Below are positions 15,183 to 23,111 of a DNA stretch of 44,650 bases, one piece after another. Below the pieces are notes generated by a model that saw only the letters and a list, made by a program, of their open reading frames with translations, was not told the origin of the DNA and did no database searches. The DNA is from a virus: IMG/VR virus record IMGVR_UViG_3300046713_000202, positions 1 to 44,650 of that record. One strand, given 5' to 3'. Position numbers and translations under genes: made by a program. How positions within the stretch are numbered: position 1 is the first letter of the stretch; each line of letters begins with the position of its first letter.

Positions 15183-15859
15183 TTGACCTGATCATGCCCA
15201 CACTGGGAAAGCCGCACCTCCTGAAAGCACTGGCCTCTCTGCGCTATCTGCCCTTCCCGGTGAAGCCGCACATTATCAGCCGGGGAGCCAGTTGGCCAGA
15301 AGCCATTAACCTGGGCTTAGACGAGAGTATTGGAGACGTTCTTCTGATGGACGATGACGTGGAACTACTGCCGGACACCTTCAAGGGCTTCGACCCGGAA
15401 GCGGCCGACGTAGTGGGCTTCAAGCTTTTATTTCCCGACGAGACCATCCAGCACGCCGGAGTCTTCGTCCATCTTCACGGAGTCGGCCACATCGGCTTCA
15501 AGCAACCAGCCAGTGAGTTCAACTACTCTCAGCGTGTCTGTGCCGTGACAGCCTCTCTCATGTACATCCATCGGGAAGTCATCGACGAGATAGGCCAAAT
15601 AACCCAGTGGGATGGCTACCAGTTTGAAGACACGGACTTCTGCTTCAGAGCCTTCAAGGCAGGCTTCACCCTGGTCACGACACCAGCTACCGCGATTCAC
15701 CACGAGAGCCAGACCAAGAAGCTGTTGCCAGACTTTGAGGCCAAGCTACAAACGAACATGAAGAAATTGGCCGATACCCACTTCAAGAACGAGTTGTTCT
15801 TACACAACCTGATGAGCTATCCGCGTCCCATCAAGGAGCCCCGTGCCGCCTCGAACTGA
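15179..15859 (+). CDS. Glycosyltransferase family 2 (GT-A)
   Basis: A 226-residue GT-A fold glycosyltransferase. It starts with the nucleotide-binding strand IDLIMPTLGK (2-11). It has a metal/nucleotide-sugar DDD at 58-60 (GDVLLMDDDVELL), a probable catalytic ED at 150-151 (YQFEDTDFCFRA), and HHES at 174-177 near the end, all typical for GT2. No transmembrane segment is visible, so it should act in the cytoplasm. Its start overlaps the upstream virion gene as ATGA and its end overlaps the radical SAM gene by 17 bp. The nearest logical role is modification of phage tail proteins. The donor sugar cannot be inferred. Confidence 0.88.
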   Translation: MIDLIMPTLGKPHLLKALASLRYLPFPVKPHIISRGASWPEAINLGLDESIGDVLLMDDDVELLPDTFKGFDPEAADVVGFKLLFPDETIQHAGVFVHLHGVGHIGFKQPASEFNYSQRVCAVTASLMYIHREVIDEIGQITQWDGYQFEDTDFCFRAFKAGFTLVTTPATAIHHESQTKKLLPDFEAKLQTNMKKLADTHFKNELFLHNLMSYPRPIKEPRAASN

Positions 15860-16904
15860 TTACCACCGATTCCAGAAGTTCAAGGTGCTCGCTCACGCCG
15901 AGAAGATTGAGGACATTGTGACCAACCGGATGCCTGCTCCTGTCGAGTGGATCATCTATCCCTCGAACATCTGCGGCTACCGCTGCCCGCACTGCATCAT
16001 GGCTGAAGAGCAGGCACTACACCACAAGCTATTGTCACCTGGAGCAATGCTCAAGATCCCGGTAGATGCCAAGCGCCTGGGAATACAGACGGTGGTCTTC
16101 TCCGGTGGCGGCGACCCATTGATCAATAAGCTCACGGTTCCTACGGCTTATCAACTGAAGCTGTCCGGAATAAGAACCGGAATCAACAACCAGGGCTATT
16201 TGCTCAACGACCCTACCGCCTTCGACTTCATCCGGTATTCCATTGACGCAGCAAACAAGCAGACTTACGAAGCAATTCACCGCTTTGACGGCTGGGACCG
16301 AGTCGTCCACAACATCCAGCGCCACCAACTGCTGCGAGAAGCAGGCGAGCAGATCGAGATGGGTTTAGCCTTCCTCATTACTCCTTCCAACTATACAGAG
16401 ACCAGCGACTTCTGCGAATGGGGACAGCAATTCAATCCCGACTTCATCCACATTCGCCCCGCCTTCCTAGACAGCCCCTACCTGGATAGCCAATACCCAG
16501 GTGGGGGTCAAGCCTTGAAGGAGGAGATCATTCCCTCTTTAGGCGAGGTAGGCAAGCGAATGGAATCTTTATTTCCCAATGTCTACTACCGGGTGGACAA
16601 GTTTGAAGGCTACTGGACCCCCAAGCTCTACGACAAGTGCCGAGCAACTCCCCTGATGGCCGTGACCTCTGGAGATGGCGCCTTCTTGATCTGTCAGGAC
16701 CGGGGGATCAAGGCTGGCGAGGAAAGCTACCGCTGGGGAGACTATAATGCTCAGACCTTTGACCAGATCTGGTGGTCACAGGAGCATCGAGACGCAATCA
16801 ACCAGATTGACTTATCCAGCTGCCCTCGCTGCGTAGAGAACGGCTACAACGAAATAATTCAAATGGGATTTATCGACGATCAGATGAAGATGGCACTGTT
16901 ATGA
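15843..16904 (+). CDS. Radical SAM protein with SPASM/Twitch-type C terminus
   Basis: A 353-residue radical SAM enzyme. The [4Fe-4S]/SAM motif is C44-x3-C48-x2-C51 (SNICGYRCPHC), followed by the SAM-binding glycine-rich strand VVFSGGGDPL and a later YSIDAANKQTYEAIH typical of the TIM barrel. C266, C284, C327 and C330 form a C-terminal set like that of SPASM/Twitch domains, which bind an auxiliary Fe-S cluster in peptide- and sugar-modifying members. The GTG start lies inside the GT2 gene, and its TGA overlaps the GT4 start. Substrate unknown: a tail peptide or an activated sugar are both possible. Confidence 0.87.
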   Translation: MPPRTDYHRFQKFKVLAHAEKIEDIVTNRMPAPVEWIIYPSNICGYRCPHCIMAEEQALHHKLLSPGAMLKIPVDAKRLGIQTVVFSGGGDPLINKLTVPTAYQLKLSGIRTGINNQGYLLNDPTAFDFIRYSIDAANKQTYEAIHRFDGWDRVVHNIQRHQLLREAGEQIEMGLAFLITPSNYTETSDFCEWGQQFNPDFIHIRPAFLDSPYLDSQYPGGGQALKEEIIPSLGEVGKRMESLFPNVYYRVDKFEGYWTPKLYDKCRATPLMAVTSGDGAFLICQDRGIKAGEESYRWGDYNAQTFDQIWWSQEHRDAINQIDLSSCPRCVENGYNEIIQMGFIDDQMKMALL

Positions 16905-18064
16905 TGGAACTAGCCTATATACACCCTGACGATGGCGGCTGTACCTACTACCGGGTGAACCTCCCTCTTGACACGATGAACGCCAAGGAAGACGCCCGTG
17001 TTCACCGCATCGTTCCCCAGGACAACCCTGAGCGCATCCAGAAGTTGCTGGAACCCTGCGACATGTTGGTCTTTCCACGCCCCTCAGACCCAACCATGGT
17101 GTCCAATATCGCCAAGCTCCACGAGAAGGGCAAGAAGGCCGTCGTAGACTTTGACGACAACCTCTGGGAAGTCTCTCCGTTAAGCCCACACTACGCCGAC
17201 TATGGCCTCCGCAACGTCCAGTACAAGCTGCCTGATGAGCCTATGTTAGACCTTTGGACAGACGGCAAGGGTTTTGACATTGAGATGAACAAGCTGCGAC
17301 TCCAGGCCGTTCGAGACACGATTGAAGCGGCTGACCTGGTGACCACCACGACAGAATACCTAGCCCAGATCTTTCGCCAGTGGAACTCGAAGGTAGCGGT
17401 TCTGCCTAACTGCCTGGACCTCAGCCTGTGGCAGAAGTTGCCTCTCCAGAAGCGCACTGACAGCATCCGACTCTACTGGTCAGGCGGTTCCAGCCACTAT
17501 GAAGACATTACCCTGCTCTCCGACGTCTTCCCCGTGATCTGTAAGAAGTATCCCGAAGTGAAGATCGTCATTGTCGGTCACCTGTTCAAAGGGCCATTCA
17601 AGGGGGTTCCAGAAGACCGGATCGAGTTTCACCAATGGAGCCATACTCTGGCCTACCCTTACAAGTCCGCTATCCTGGATGCCGATATCAGCCTGATCCC
17701 CTTGCAAGATACCGAGTTTAACCGTAGCAAGTCCGCCATCAAGTGGATCGAGCAGTCCGCCCTGTCCGTCCCTAGCGTGGTCTCCCACGTCACTCCTTAC
17801 AAAGAGATGGACAATAACGCCCACAATAATGCACTATTCGTCGAGAACCATCCTGACGCCTGGATCGAGGCTATTTCCCTCCTCATTGAAGATCCATTAC
17901 TTAGAATTCGGATTGGGTTGGAAGCCCGCCGCACTGTTGAACAGCATTACGACATCAACAAAGAGTACGTTCAATGGCTGCACGCTTACCAAGGGCTTCT
18001 CAACCGGAGACGCCCGATTTCTAAAGTAAAGGAGCTTCATCATGTCCAAAAACAACACCACTGA
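16901..18064 (+). CDS. Glycosyltransferase family 4 (GT-B)
   Basis: A 387-residue GT-B glycosyltransferase. The N-terminal half carries the acceptor-side DFDDNLWEVSPL motif (about 87-98) found in a GT4 subgroup. A mid-protein ADLVTTTTEYLA and VAVLPNCLDL mark the interdomain region. The donor-side half includes LYWSGGSSHYEDI, VKIVIVGHL and the nucleotide-sugar-contact region FNRSKSAIKWIEQSA. It overlaps the radical SAM gene by 4 bp and the next tail gene by 23 bp, so the GT2-rSAM-GT4 trio is one translational unit with structural genes on both sides. No membrane anchor is evident. Role: transfer of a second sugar, or elongation of a glycan, on a phage component (inference). Confidence 0.88.
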   Translation: MMELAYIHPDDGGCTYYRVNLPLDTMNAKEDARVHRIVPQDNPERIQKLLEPCDMLVFPRPSDPTMVSNIAKLHEKGKKAVVDFDDNLWEVSPLSPHYADYGLRNVQYKLPDEPMLDLWTDGKGFDIEMNKLRLQAVRDTIEAADLVTTTTEYLAQIFRQWNSKVAVLPNCLDLSLWQKLPLQKRTDSIRLYWSGGSSHYEDITLLSDVFPVICKKYPEVKIVIVGHLFKGPFKGVPEDRIEFHQWSHTLAYPYKSAILDADISLIPLQDTEFNRSKSAIKWIEQSALSVPSVVSHVTPYKEMDNNAHNNALFVENHPDAWIEAISLLIEDPLLRIRIGLEARRTVEQHYDINKEYVQWLHAYQGLLNRRRPISKVKELHHVQKQHH

Positions 18065-18509
18065 AACAGATTTCCTATCTGCTGCATTTAACGCCATCTG
18101 TCCCACCTGGATGGGAACCGGGATCACCGGTACTGCGTTTACCGGAGGGATCACCAATGTCTATGTAGCCCTCCATACAGCCTCAACTGCATCAATGGGA
18201 GAGAGTTCTTCTCAAACCACTTCTGAGACTGTCTATGCAGGTTATGCCCGAGTGGGAGTAGTCCGTACTAGCGCAGGCTGGACGGTCAGTTCACCAGGTG
18301 GAATCGGCACCGTAGTCAACCTCTCTGCCATTAACTTTCCACAATGCACTGGCACCTCAGCCCAGATTATATCTGCTTCAGTGGGCACATTAACTTCAGG
18401 AGCAGGCCAGATCCTATATCTAGGAGATCTATCCGGTGGCGGTCTAGCCGTAACCAACGGCGTGACCCCCTCGTTTGCAGCTGGAAACCTGTCGATCACT
18501 GAGGACTAA
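18042..18509 (+). CDS. Tail-fibre-associated structural protein (155 aa)
   Basis: A 155-residue protein matching a familiar phage structural pattern: ITNVYVALHTASTAS near 40-54, YAGYARVGVVRTSAGWTVS (65-83), INFPQCTGTSAQI, GAGQILYLGDLSGG, and a SFAAGNLSITED end. Proteins of this type are tail-fibre or receptor-binding adapter subunits in many phages. AAAGGAG precedes the start at 18042, which lies inside the GT4 gene, so the modifying cassette is physically embedded in tail genes. Confidence 0.75.
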   Translation: MSKNNTTETDFLSAAFNAICPTWMGTGITGTAFTGGITNVYVALHTASTASMGESSSQTTSETVYAGYARVGVVRTSAGWTVSSPGGIGTVVNLSAINFPQCTGTSAQIISASVGTLTSGAGQILYLGDLSGGGLAVTNGVTPSFAAGNLSITED

Positions 18510-18513
18510 GCCG

Positions 18514-18672
18514 ATGGCTGAACCACAGGAACAACCCAAGGTGGTAGAAGCTATGCGCGATTCTCCCACCTTCCATCCTCAAGGCACGGTTATGGAGATC
18601 CAGAATGCGGAAGGCCAGAAGATACGGTACGTTCTTACTCCTCTTGGTTGGGTTATGGTGCGGGAGTCTTAA
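18514..18672 (+). CDS. Small hypothetical protein (52 aa)
   Basis: A 52-residue protein (starts MAEPQEQPKVVEAMRD, ends LGWVMVRES), starting 4 bp after the previous stop. Its last 68 bp are shared, in another frame, with the signal-peptide-coding start of the 1501-residue tailspike gene. Function unknown. Confidence 0.55.
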   Translation: MAEPQEQPKVVEAMRDSPTFHPQGTVMEIQNAEGQKIRYVLTPLGWVMVRES

Positions 18673-21600
18673 GGCTGCGACCCATTATGTCTCGAAGGCC
18701 GGGGCTGACGCTCATGCCTGCTCAACCGTAGACAGTGCTGCGACCAACAAATTGACCGTAGCGGGTGGTCTTTCCTGCACAACTGCCGGAGATACCCTCG
18801 TGATCCACACCGGCACCTATGCTGAAACCATCGGCTTCTTTGGCACCAACATCCCGGCTGGCATCTCAGACCTACAGCGCACCATCGTTCAAGCAGCCAC
18901 AGGTGAAACCGTCACCTTAAACGAAGTGGACATCTACAGCCGCTCGTTCATTACCATTCAGGGAATCACCTTCAATGGCAACGTGTGTCGAATTGGCCGC
19001 AATGCAACCACTGACGCAGCGGCCACCTTTGTTACCTTCGACACCGTCACGGTTCAGAACTGGGTCGGTGGTGGGAGTGGAGCTGGAGCCATCATGCCCG
19101 GATTCCGTCAGGAAGGCATCTCGTCCAACCTCCTGATCAAGAATTGCAGTTCCCACAACAACGGGTCAACCAGCCTGGATCATGGCCTCTACATCTCCAC
19201 CCAGGACGTGACTGTCGATGGTGGCACGTTCTACAGTAACTCTGGCCACGGCATCCAGGTTTATACTTCAGGCCAGGCCACAGCTACCAATAACACCGTG
19301 ATCAAGAACACGATCACTCACGACAACGGCTCCTACGGAATCGGCCTCTACTCTGGCGACAATCTGAGAGCCTACAATAACATTGTCTACCATAACGGTC
19401 TCATTGTTGGCAGCACAGGTGGCCTCAGAGTCAGTGCCAGTTCCGGTTCACCAGCTACCAACCCCCTGATCTTCAACAACACCGTCTACAACAACACGGG
19501 CTATGGAATCCGTCTGGAAGTCGGCGCTTCCAACGTCAACATTCGCAACAACATCTCGTATAACAACTCTGGTGTAGAGATCTCGGATGCCACAGGAGGC
19601 AGTTTAGCCGCTTCCAACGTAGCCAATCGGAACAACCTGTGCGACACCTTGATCGCAACCCTGTGCGATGGCGGAAACCCACTGTTCGTCAATGCAGCTG
19701 CGAACAACTTTCAGCTTCAGACCACCTCGCCAGCAATCAATGCAGGAACCAGCTTGTCCACCGTCACGACCGACTTTGCCGGAGTTTCGAGACCCCAAGG
19801 TTCCGCTTATGACGAGGGAGCCTATGAATACGTGCCCGCGATTCCTCCAGCCACTGGCTGGACCCAGTTGACAAATACTTCTATCAGGCCTCTCTGCCCA
19901 GCCGGAATTCCCGGCAACTGCGACAAGGTGACACAAGCCTGGGCCAGCGGAGCCTTTGACACCCTCCGCAACCGGTTATTGATCATGGGCGGTGGTCACA
20001 GTGACTACGAAGGCAACGAGATCTATGCGCTAAATGTGACCCAACTGACCATGACCCGGATCACCAATCCAGGCACACCGACTGCCTCTGATGCCAGCTT
20101 TGCAGGTACGGACCCAGACACTAACTCAACTCATTGCCCAACCGCTCTCGTGGGGGGCACGCAGCCAAATAGCAACCACACCTATGACAGCATGGTCTAC
20201 ATGGCGAACGTCGATAAGATGTGGTACAAGCAGCAATCCAATGCTATCTGCGGCAATGGCTCCAGTAAAGGCTGGCAGTTCAACATGGCCACAAACGCCT
20301 GGGAGAACCATGCCAACTTGCTGATTCCTGGAGGAACCGGACCAGGCCTGATGGCCTCTTACGACCCCACCAGTGGCAAGGTTTTCTACCATAATAACTT
20401 CGATCTTCTGAGCTATACTCCAGGAACAGATGCCTACGTCAAGCTGACCAGCAATGGCACAGGCTTTGGCCGCCCAGACTGGATGACCTCAGTAATAGAC
20501 CCTACCAGAAACCGGTTCTACCTGATGGGTGGCGGCCAGGGAGCACTCTACTACGACCTAACCGCTCCTTATGCCCGACACAACATTAACCAGACGGGCG
20601 GAACAACCATCATTAACAGTAATGGTCCTGGATTGGCCTATGACTCAGCCATCGACCGTATTGTGGGCTGGACGGGCGGAGATGATGTTTTTCTTTATGA
20701 TGCCAATAGTAATAGTTGGACTAAGCAGACCTTTCCCAATGGTCCAGGAGCAGCCATTGTTCAGGGAACCTTTAAGCGCTGGGCCTATTCACCCGCAAGC
20801 GATGTCTTTGTGGTAGTCAACACCATCGATGCCAATGCCTATAGCCTGAGACTCAGCCCTCCGGTAGCGGATACGGTGGCCCCTTCGGTTCCAACCAATC
20901 TCGGAGCATCCACGATCTCAAGCGTTCAGATTAACCTGGCCTGGACCGCTTCGACTGACAATGTGGGTGTCGTCGGTTACCAGATCTATCGCAATGGCTC
21001 TCAGGTCGCCTTGTCTCCAACCAACAGCTATCAGGATACTGGCCTGACAGCAAGCACAACCTACACCTATACCGTGGCCGCCTACGACGCCTCCAGCAAC
21101 GTGTCTGCCCAGTCCACCAGCGCCTCAGCCACCACCGGAACCGTTGTCAACCCATCCAGTTCCAACTTCCAGATCAGTTCCACCGCTTCAGGCACGTTGC
21201 CCTTCACCGTCGGCCTGATCTTCAAGAAAGGCGATATCCCGAACTTCCCCGTGCTAGACATCGCAGAGTATCAAGTCGTGGTGAAGCGCCGCTGGAATGA
21301 CGGGTCTGTCAAGCACGCCATCGCTTCTGGTCAGACTGCCTTAACAGCCAATGTGCTGAAGACAATTACGGTGTCGAACTCAACCGCTGCTCCCACAGGA
21401 ACCGCTCTAACCTCAGCCGACATCACGGCAGCGAACCCGGTAGCCACTGTTCAACTAGGCGCTATCGGAACAGCCAACCTGGCAAGTCTATTTGCCACCC
21501 CGTTTAGAACCTGGCTAGCCGGTCCTGAGATGGTGGAATGCCATTACCGAACAACCATAGGAGGCAGTCCAGGTCTCAACGTCTGGTTCTACGTGAGGCT

Positions 21601-23110
21601 CTACAAGGCAGGTCGCATCTGGATCAGGGTCATCGTGGAGAACGGCTATCTCAACGTCTCCACTGACAACGGCAACACGATTCCCAACATTACCCAGACC
21701 TATCTTCCCAGCGTAGTCATCGGAGCAAACGGGGTCTTCAACAATGGCGGAGCCGCTCTCACTCATTACGGCTTCACCCGTTGGACGGTAGAAGGCTGGA
21801 CGAGTGGCAGCTTCCCAGACGTAATCCCCAAGCACAACAGCCAGTACCTGATGGACACGAAGCTGGTGCCCAACTACTGGAAGCGCAGTCCCAGTGATGC
21901 CAAACTAAACAGCCTCCACCAGACCTATGTTCAGATGTCGAATGCCGACCTGGATCAGAACATGCCTGGGCCAGGATTCCAGAATGACATCGGTCTATTG
22001 CCTCTTTGGGACGCTCTCTACGTGACCTCTACAGACCCCAGGGCCTACTACTCGATGGAAGCCAACAGTTCCTCGATGAACAGTTACCCCATTGTGTGGC
22101 GTGACTCTGGCACCCAACTACCCGCCTCTCCAGCCAACTGGCCAAACTATGCCATTGGAGGAGGGGCGTATGCCTGGGGAGCAGGCCCACTAACCTGGTC
22201 GATGACCCATGAACCCTCGGAAGGCTACACCGCCTACCTACTTACAGGAGACTACTGGCATTACGAAACGATGCTGTTTAACGCCTCGATGAATTACCTG
22301 GCTAGAAACAACGCGATTGGTTCAGGTTTGACCAGGATATTGACGAGTGAAACCCGAGGCAACGCCTGGATCATGCGGACTAACTCTCAACTGGCTGCCG
22401 TTTGTCCTACAGGGGATGCTGTCTGTACCGACTACCAGACCCTCTTACAGAACAACGTCACCTATTGGAAGAACATCTCGACCACACTCACTGCTCCAGG
22501 AATCGGCAGTGTCTACGAATACGGATTCGGTTATGCGGGCGGTGCAGGCGTGATTGCTCCCTGGCAGCAGGAGTTCTGGGACATGTCGATGGGAATGGGT
22601 TCTGACATCGAGCCATTGACCGACATGACGGTTTACAACCAGCTGCGCGACTATCTCTACAAGTTTCCTGTCGGCATCCTGGGCGATCAGACCGGGTTCT
22701 ACTTCACTTACGGATCGATCTATAACCTGCAGATCGGGGCTACCAACTCTACTGACCCGCACAACTTCTACACCACCTGGAAACAGTGCTGGGATGGCAG
22801 CGTGGCTCTCAGCCTGATTGTTTCCCCAGTATTCGATAACACGTTGAAAGGCGACTCAGGCGGATTACCAGCCAATGCCTCAACCGGCTACTGGGGAAAC
22901 CTGATGCCTGCGATTGCTTACGCCGTAGACCATGGAGCCACCGGAGCCTCAGCCGCGTGGCTCAGATTAACCGGAGCTTCTAACTGGTCCGTAGTCGGCT
23001 CTAGCGGCTTTGACGACATCCCCATCTGGGGAATCGTGCCGAGAACCGTGATTCAAGTACCTCCGCCGACACCGCCTGCACCACCCACAGGCTTGATCAA
23101 GATCAACTGA
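18605..23110 (+). CDS. Giant multidomain tailspike / depolymerase-like protein with signal peptide
   Basis: 1501 residues. Residues 1-25 look like a Sec signal peptide: basic RKARR, hydrophobic FLLLLVGLW, then a GSLKAA cleavage region. ATG 18605 is backed by GGAG at 18595-18598. About 26-410 is a right-handed beta-helix with NxxxNN ladders (pectate-lyase-like). About 415-755 has six propeller-like repeats around LLIMGGGHSDY, FYLMGGGQGA and IVGWTGGDD (Kelch-like). About 757-850 is an FN3 domain. About 855-1490 resembles PcRGLX/YetA-type polysaccharide lyases: a beta RIFT-like part (YQVVVKRRWNDGSVKHAIAS) then a helical toroid (MTHEPSEGYTAYLLTGDYWH). It probably binds or degrades host surface polysaccharide. 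The signal peptide is unusual for a virion protein and suggests capture of a secreted bacterial protein. Confidence 0.8.
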   Translation: MRKARRYGTFLLLLVGLWCGSLKAATHYVSKAGADAHACSTVDSAATNKLTVAGGLSCTTAGDTLVIHTGTYAETIGFFGTNIPAGISDLQRTIVQAATGETVTLNEVDIYSRSFITIQGITFNGNVCRIGRNATTDAAATFVTFDTVTVQNWVGGGSGAGAIMPGFRQEGISSNLLIKNCSSHNNGSTSLDHGLYISTQDVTVDGGTFYSNSGHGIQVYTSGQATATNNTVIKNTITHDNGSYGIGLYSGDNLRAYNNIVYHNGLIVGSTGGLRVSASSGSPATNPLIFNNTVYNNTGYGIRLEVGASNVNIRNNISYNNSGVEISDATGGSLAASNVANRNNLCDTLIATLCDGGNPLFVNAAANNFQLQTTSPAINAGTSLSTVTTDFAGVSRPQGSAYDEGAYEYVPAIPPATGWTQLTNTSIRPLCPAGIPGNCDKVTQAWASGAFDTLRNRLLIMGGGHSDYEGNEIYALNVTQLTMTRITNPGTPTASDASFAGTDPDTNSTHCPTALVGGTQPNSNHTYDSMVYMANVDKMWYKQQSNAICGNGSSKGWQFNMATNAWENHANLLIPGGTGPGLMASYDPTSGKVFYHNNFDLLSYTPGTDAYVKLTSNGTGFGRPDWMTSVIDPTRNRFYLMGGGQGALYYDLTAPYARHNINQTGGTTIINSNGPGLAYDSAIDRIVGWTGGDDVFLYDANSNSWTKQTFPNGPGAAIVQGTFKRWAYSPASDVFVVVNTIDANAYSLRLSPPVADTVAPSVPTNLGASTISSVQINLAWTASTDNVGVVGYQIYRNGSQVALSPTNSYQDTGLTASTTYTYTVAAYDASSNVSAQSTSASATTGTVVNPSSSNFQISSTASGTLPFTVGLIFKKGDIPNFPVLDIAEYQVVVKRRWNDGSVKHAIASGQTALTANVLKTITVSNSTAAPTGTALTSADITAANPVATVQLGAIGTANLASLFATPFRTWLAGPEMVECHYRTTIGGSPGLNVWFYVRLYKAGRIWIRVIVENGYLNVSTDNGNTIPNITQTYLPSVVIGANGVFNNGGAALTHYGFTRWTVEGWTSGSFPDVIPKHNSQYLMDTKLVPNYWKRSPSDAKLNSLHQTYVQMSNADLDQNMPGPGFQNDIGLLPLWDALYVTSTDPRAYYSMEANSSSMNSYPIVWRDSGTQLPASPANWPNYAIGGGAYAWGAGPLTWSMTHEPSEGYTAYLLTGDYWHYETMLFNASMNYLARNNAIGSGLTRILTSETRGNAWIMRTNSQLAAVCPTGDAVCTDYQTLLQNNVTYWKNISTTLTAPGIGSVYEYGFGYAGGAGVIAPWQQEFWDMSMGMGSDIEPLTDMTVYNQLRDYLYKFPVGILGDQTGFYFTYGSIYNLQIGATNSTDPHNFYTTWKQCWDGSVALSLIVSPVFDNTLKGDSGGLPANASTGYWGNLMPAIAYAVDHGATGASAAWLRLTGASNWSVVGSSGFDDIPIWGIVPRTVIQVPPPTPPAPPTGLIKIN

Positions 23111-23111
23111 T

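Noticed and set aside
14716-15186. Alternative long ORFs of 156 and 139 residues in the other two plus frames
   Set aside because: They result from low-complexity repeated codons. Only the 14730 frame shows recognisable phage motifs (WGTSWGT, GTGxLS) and a coupled end.
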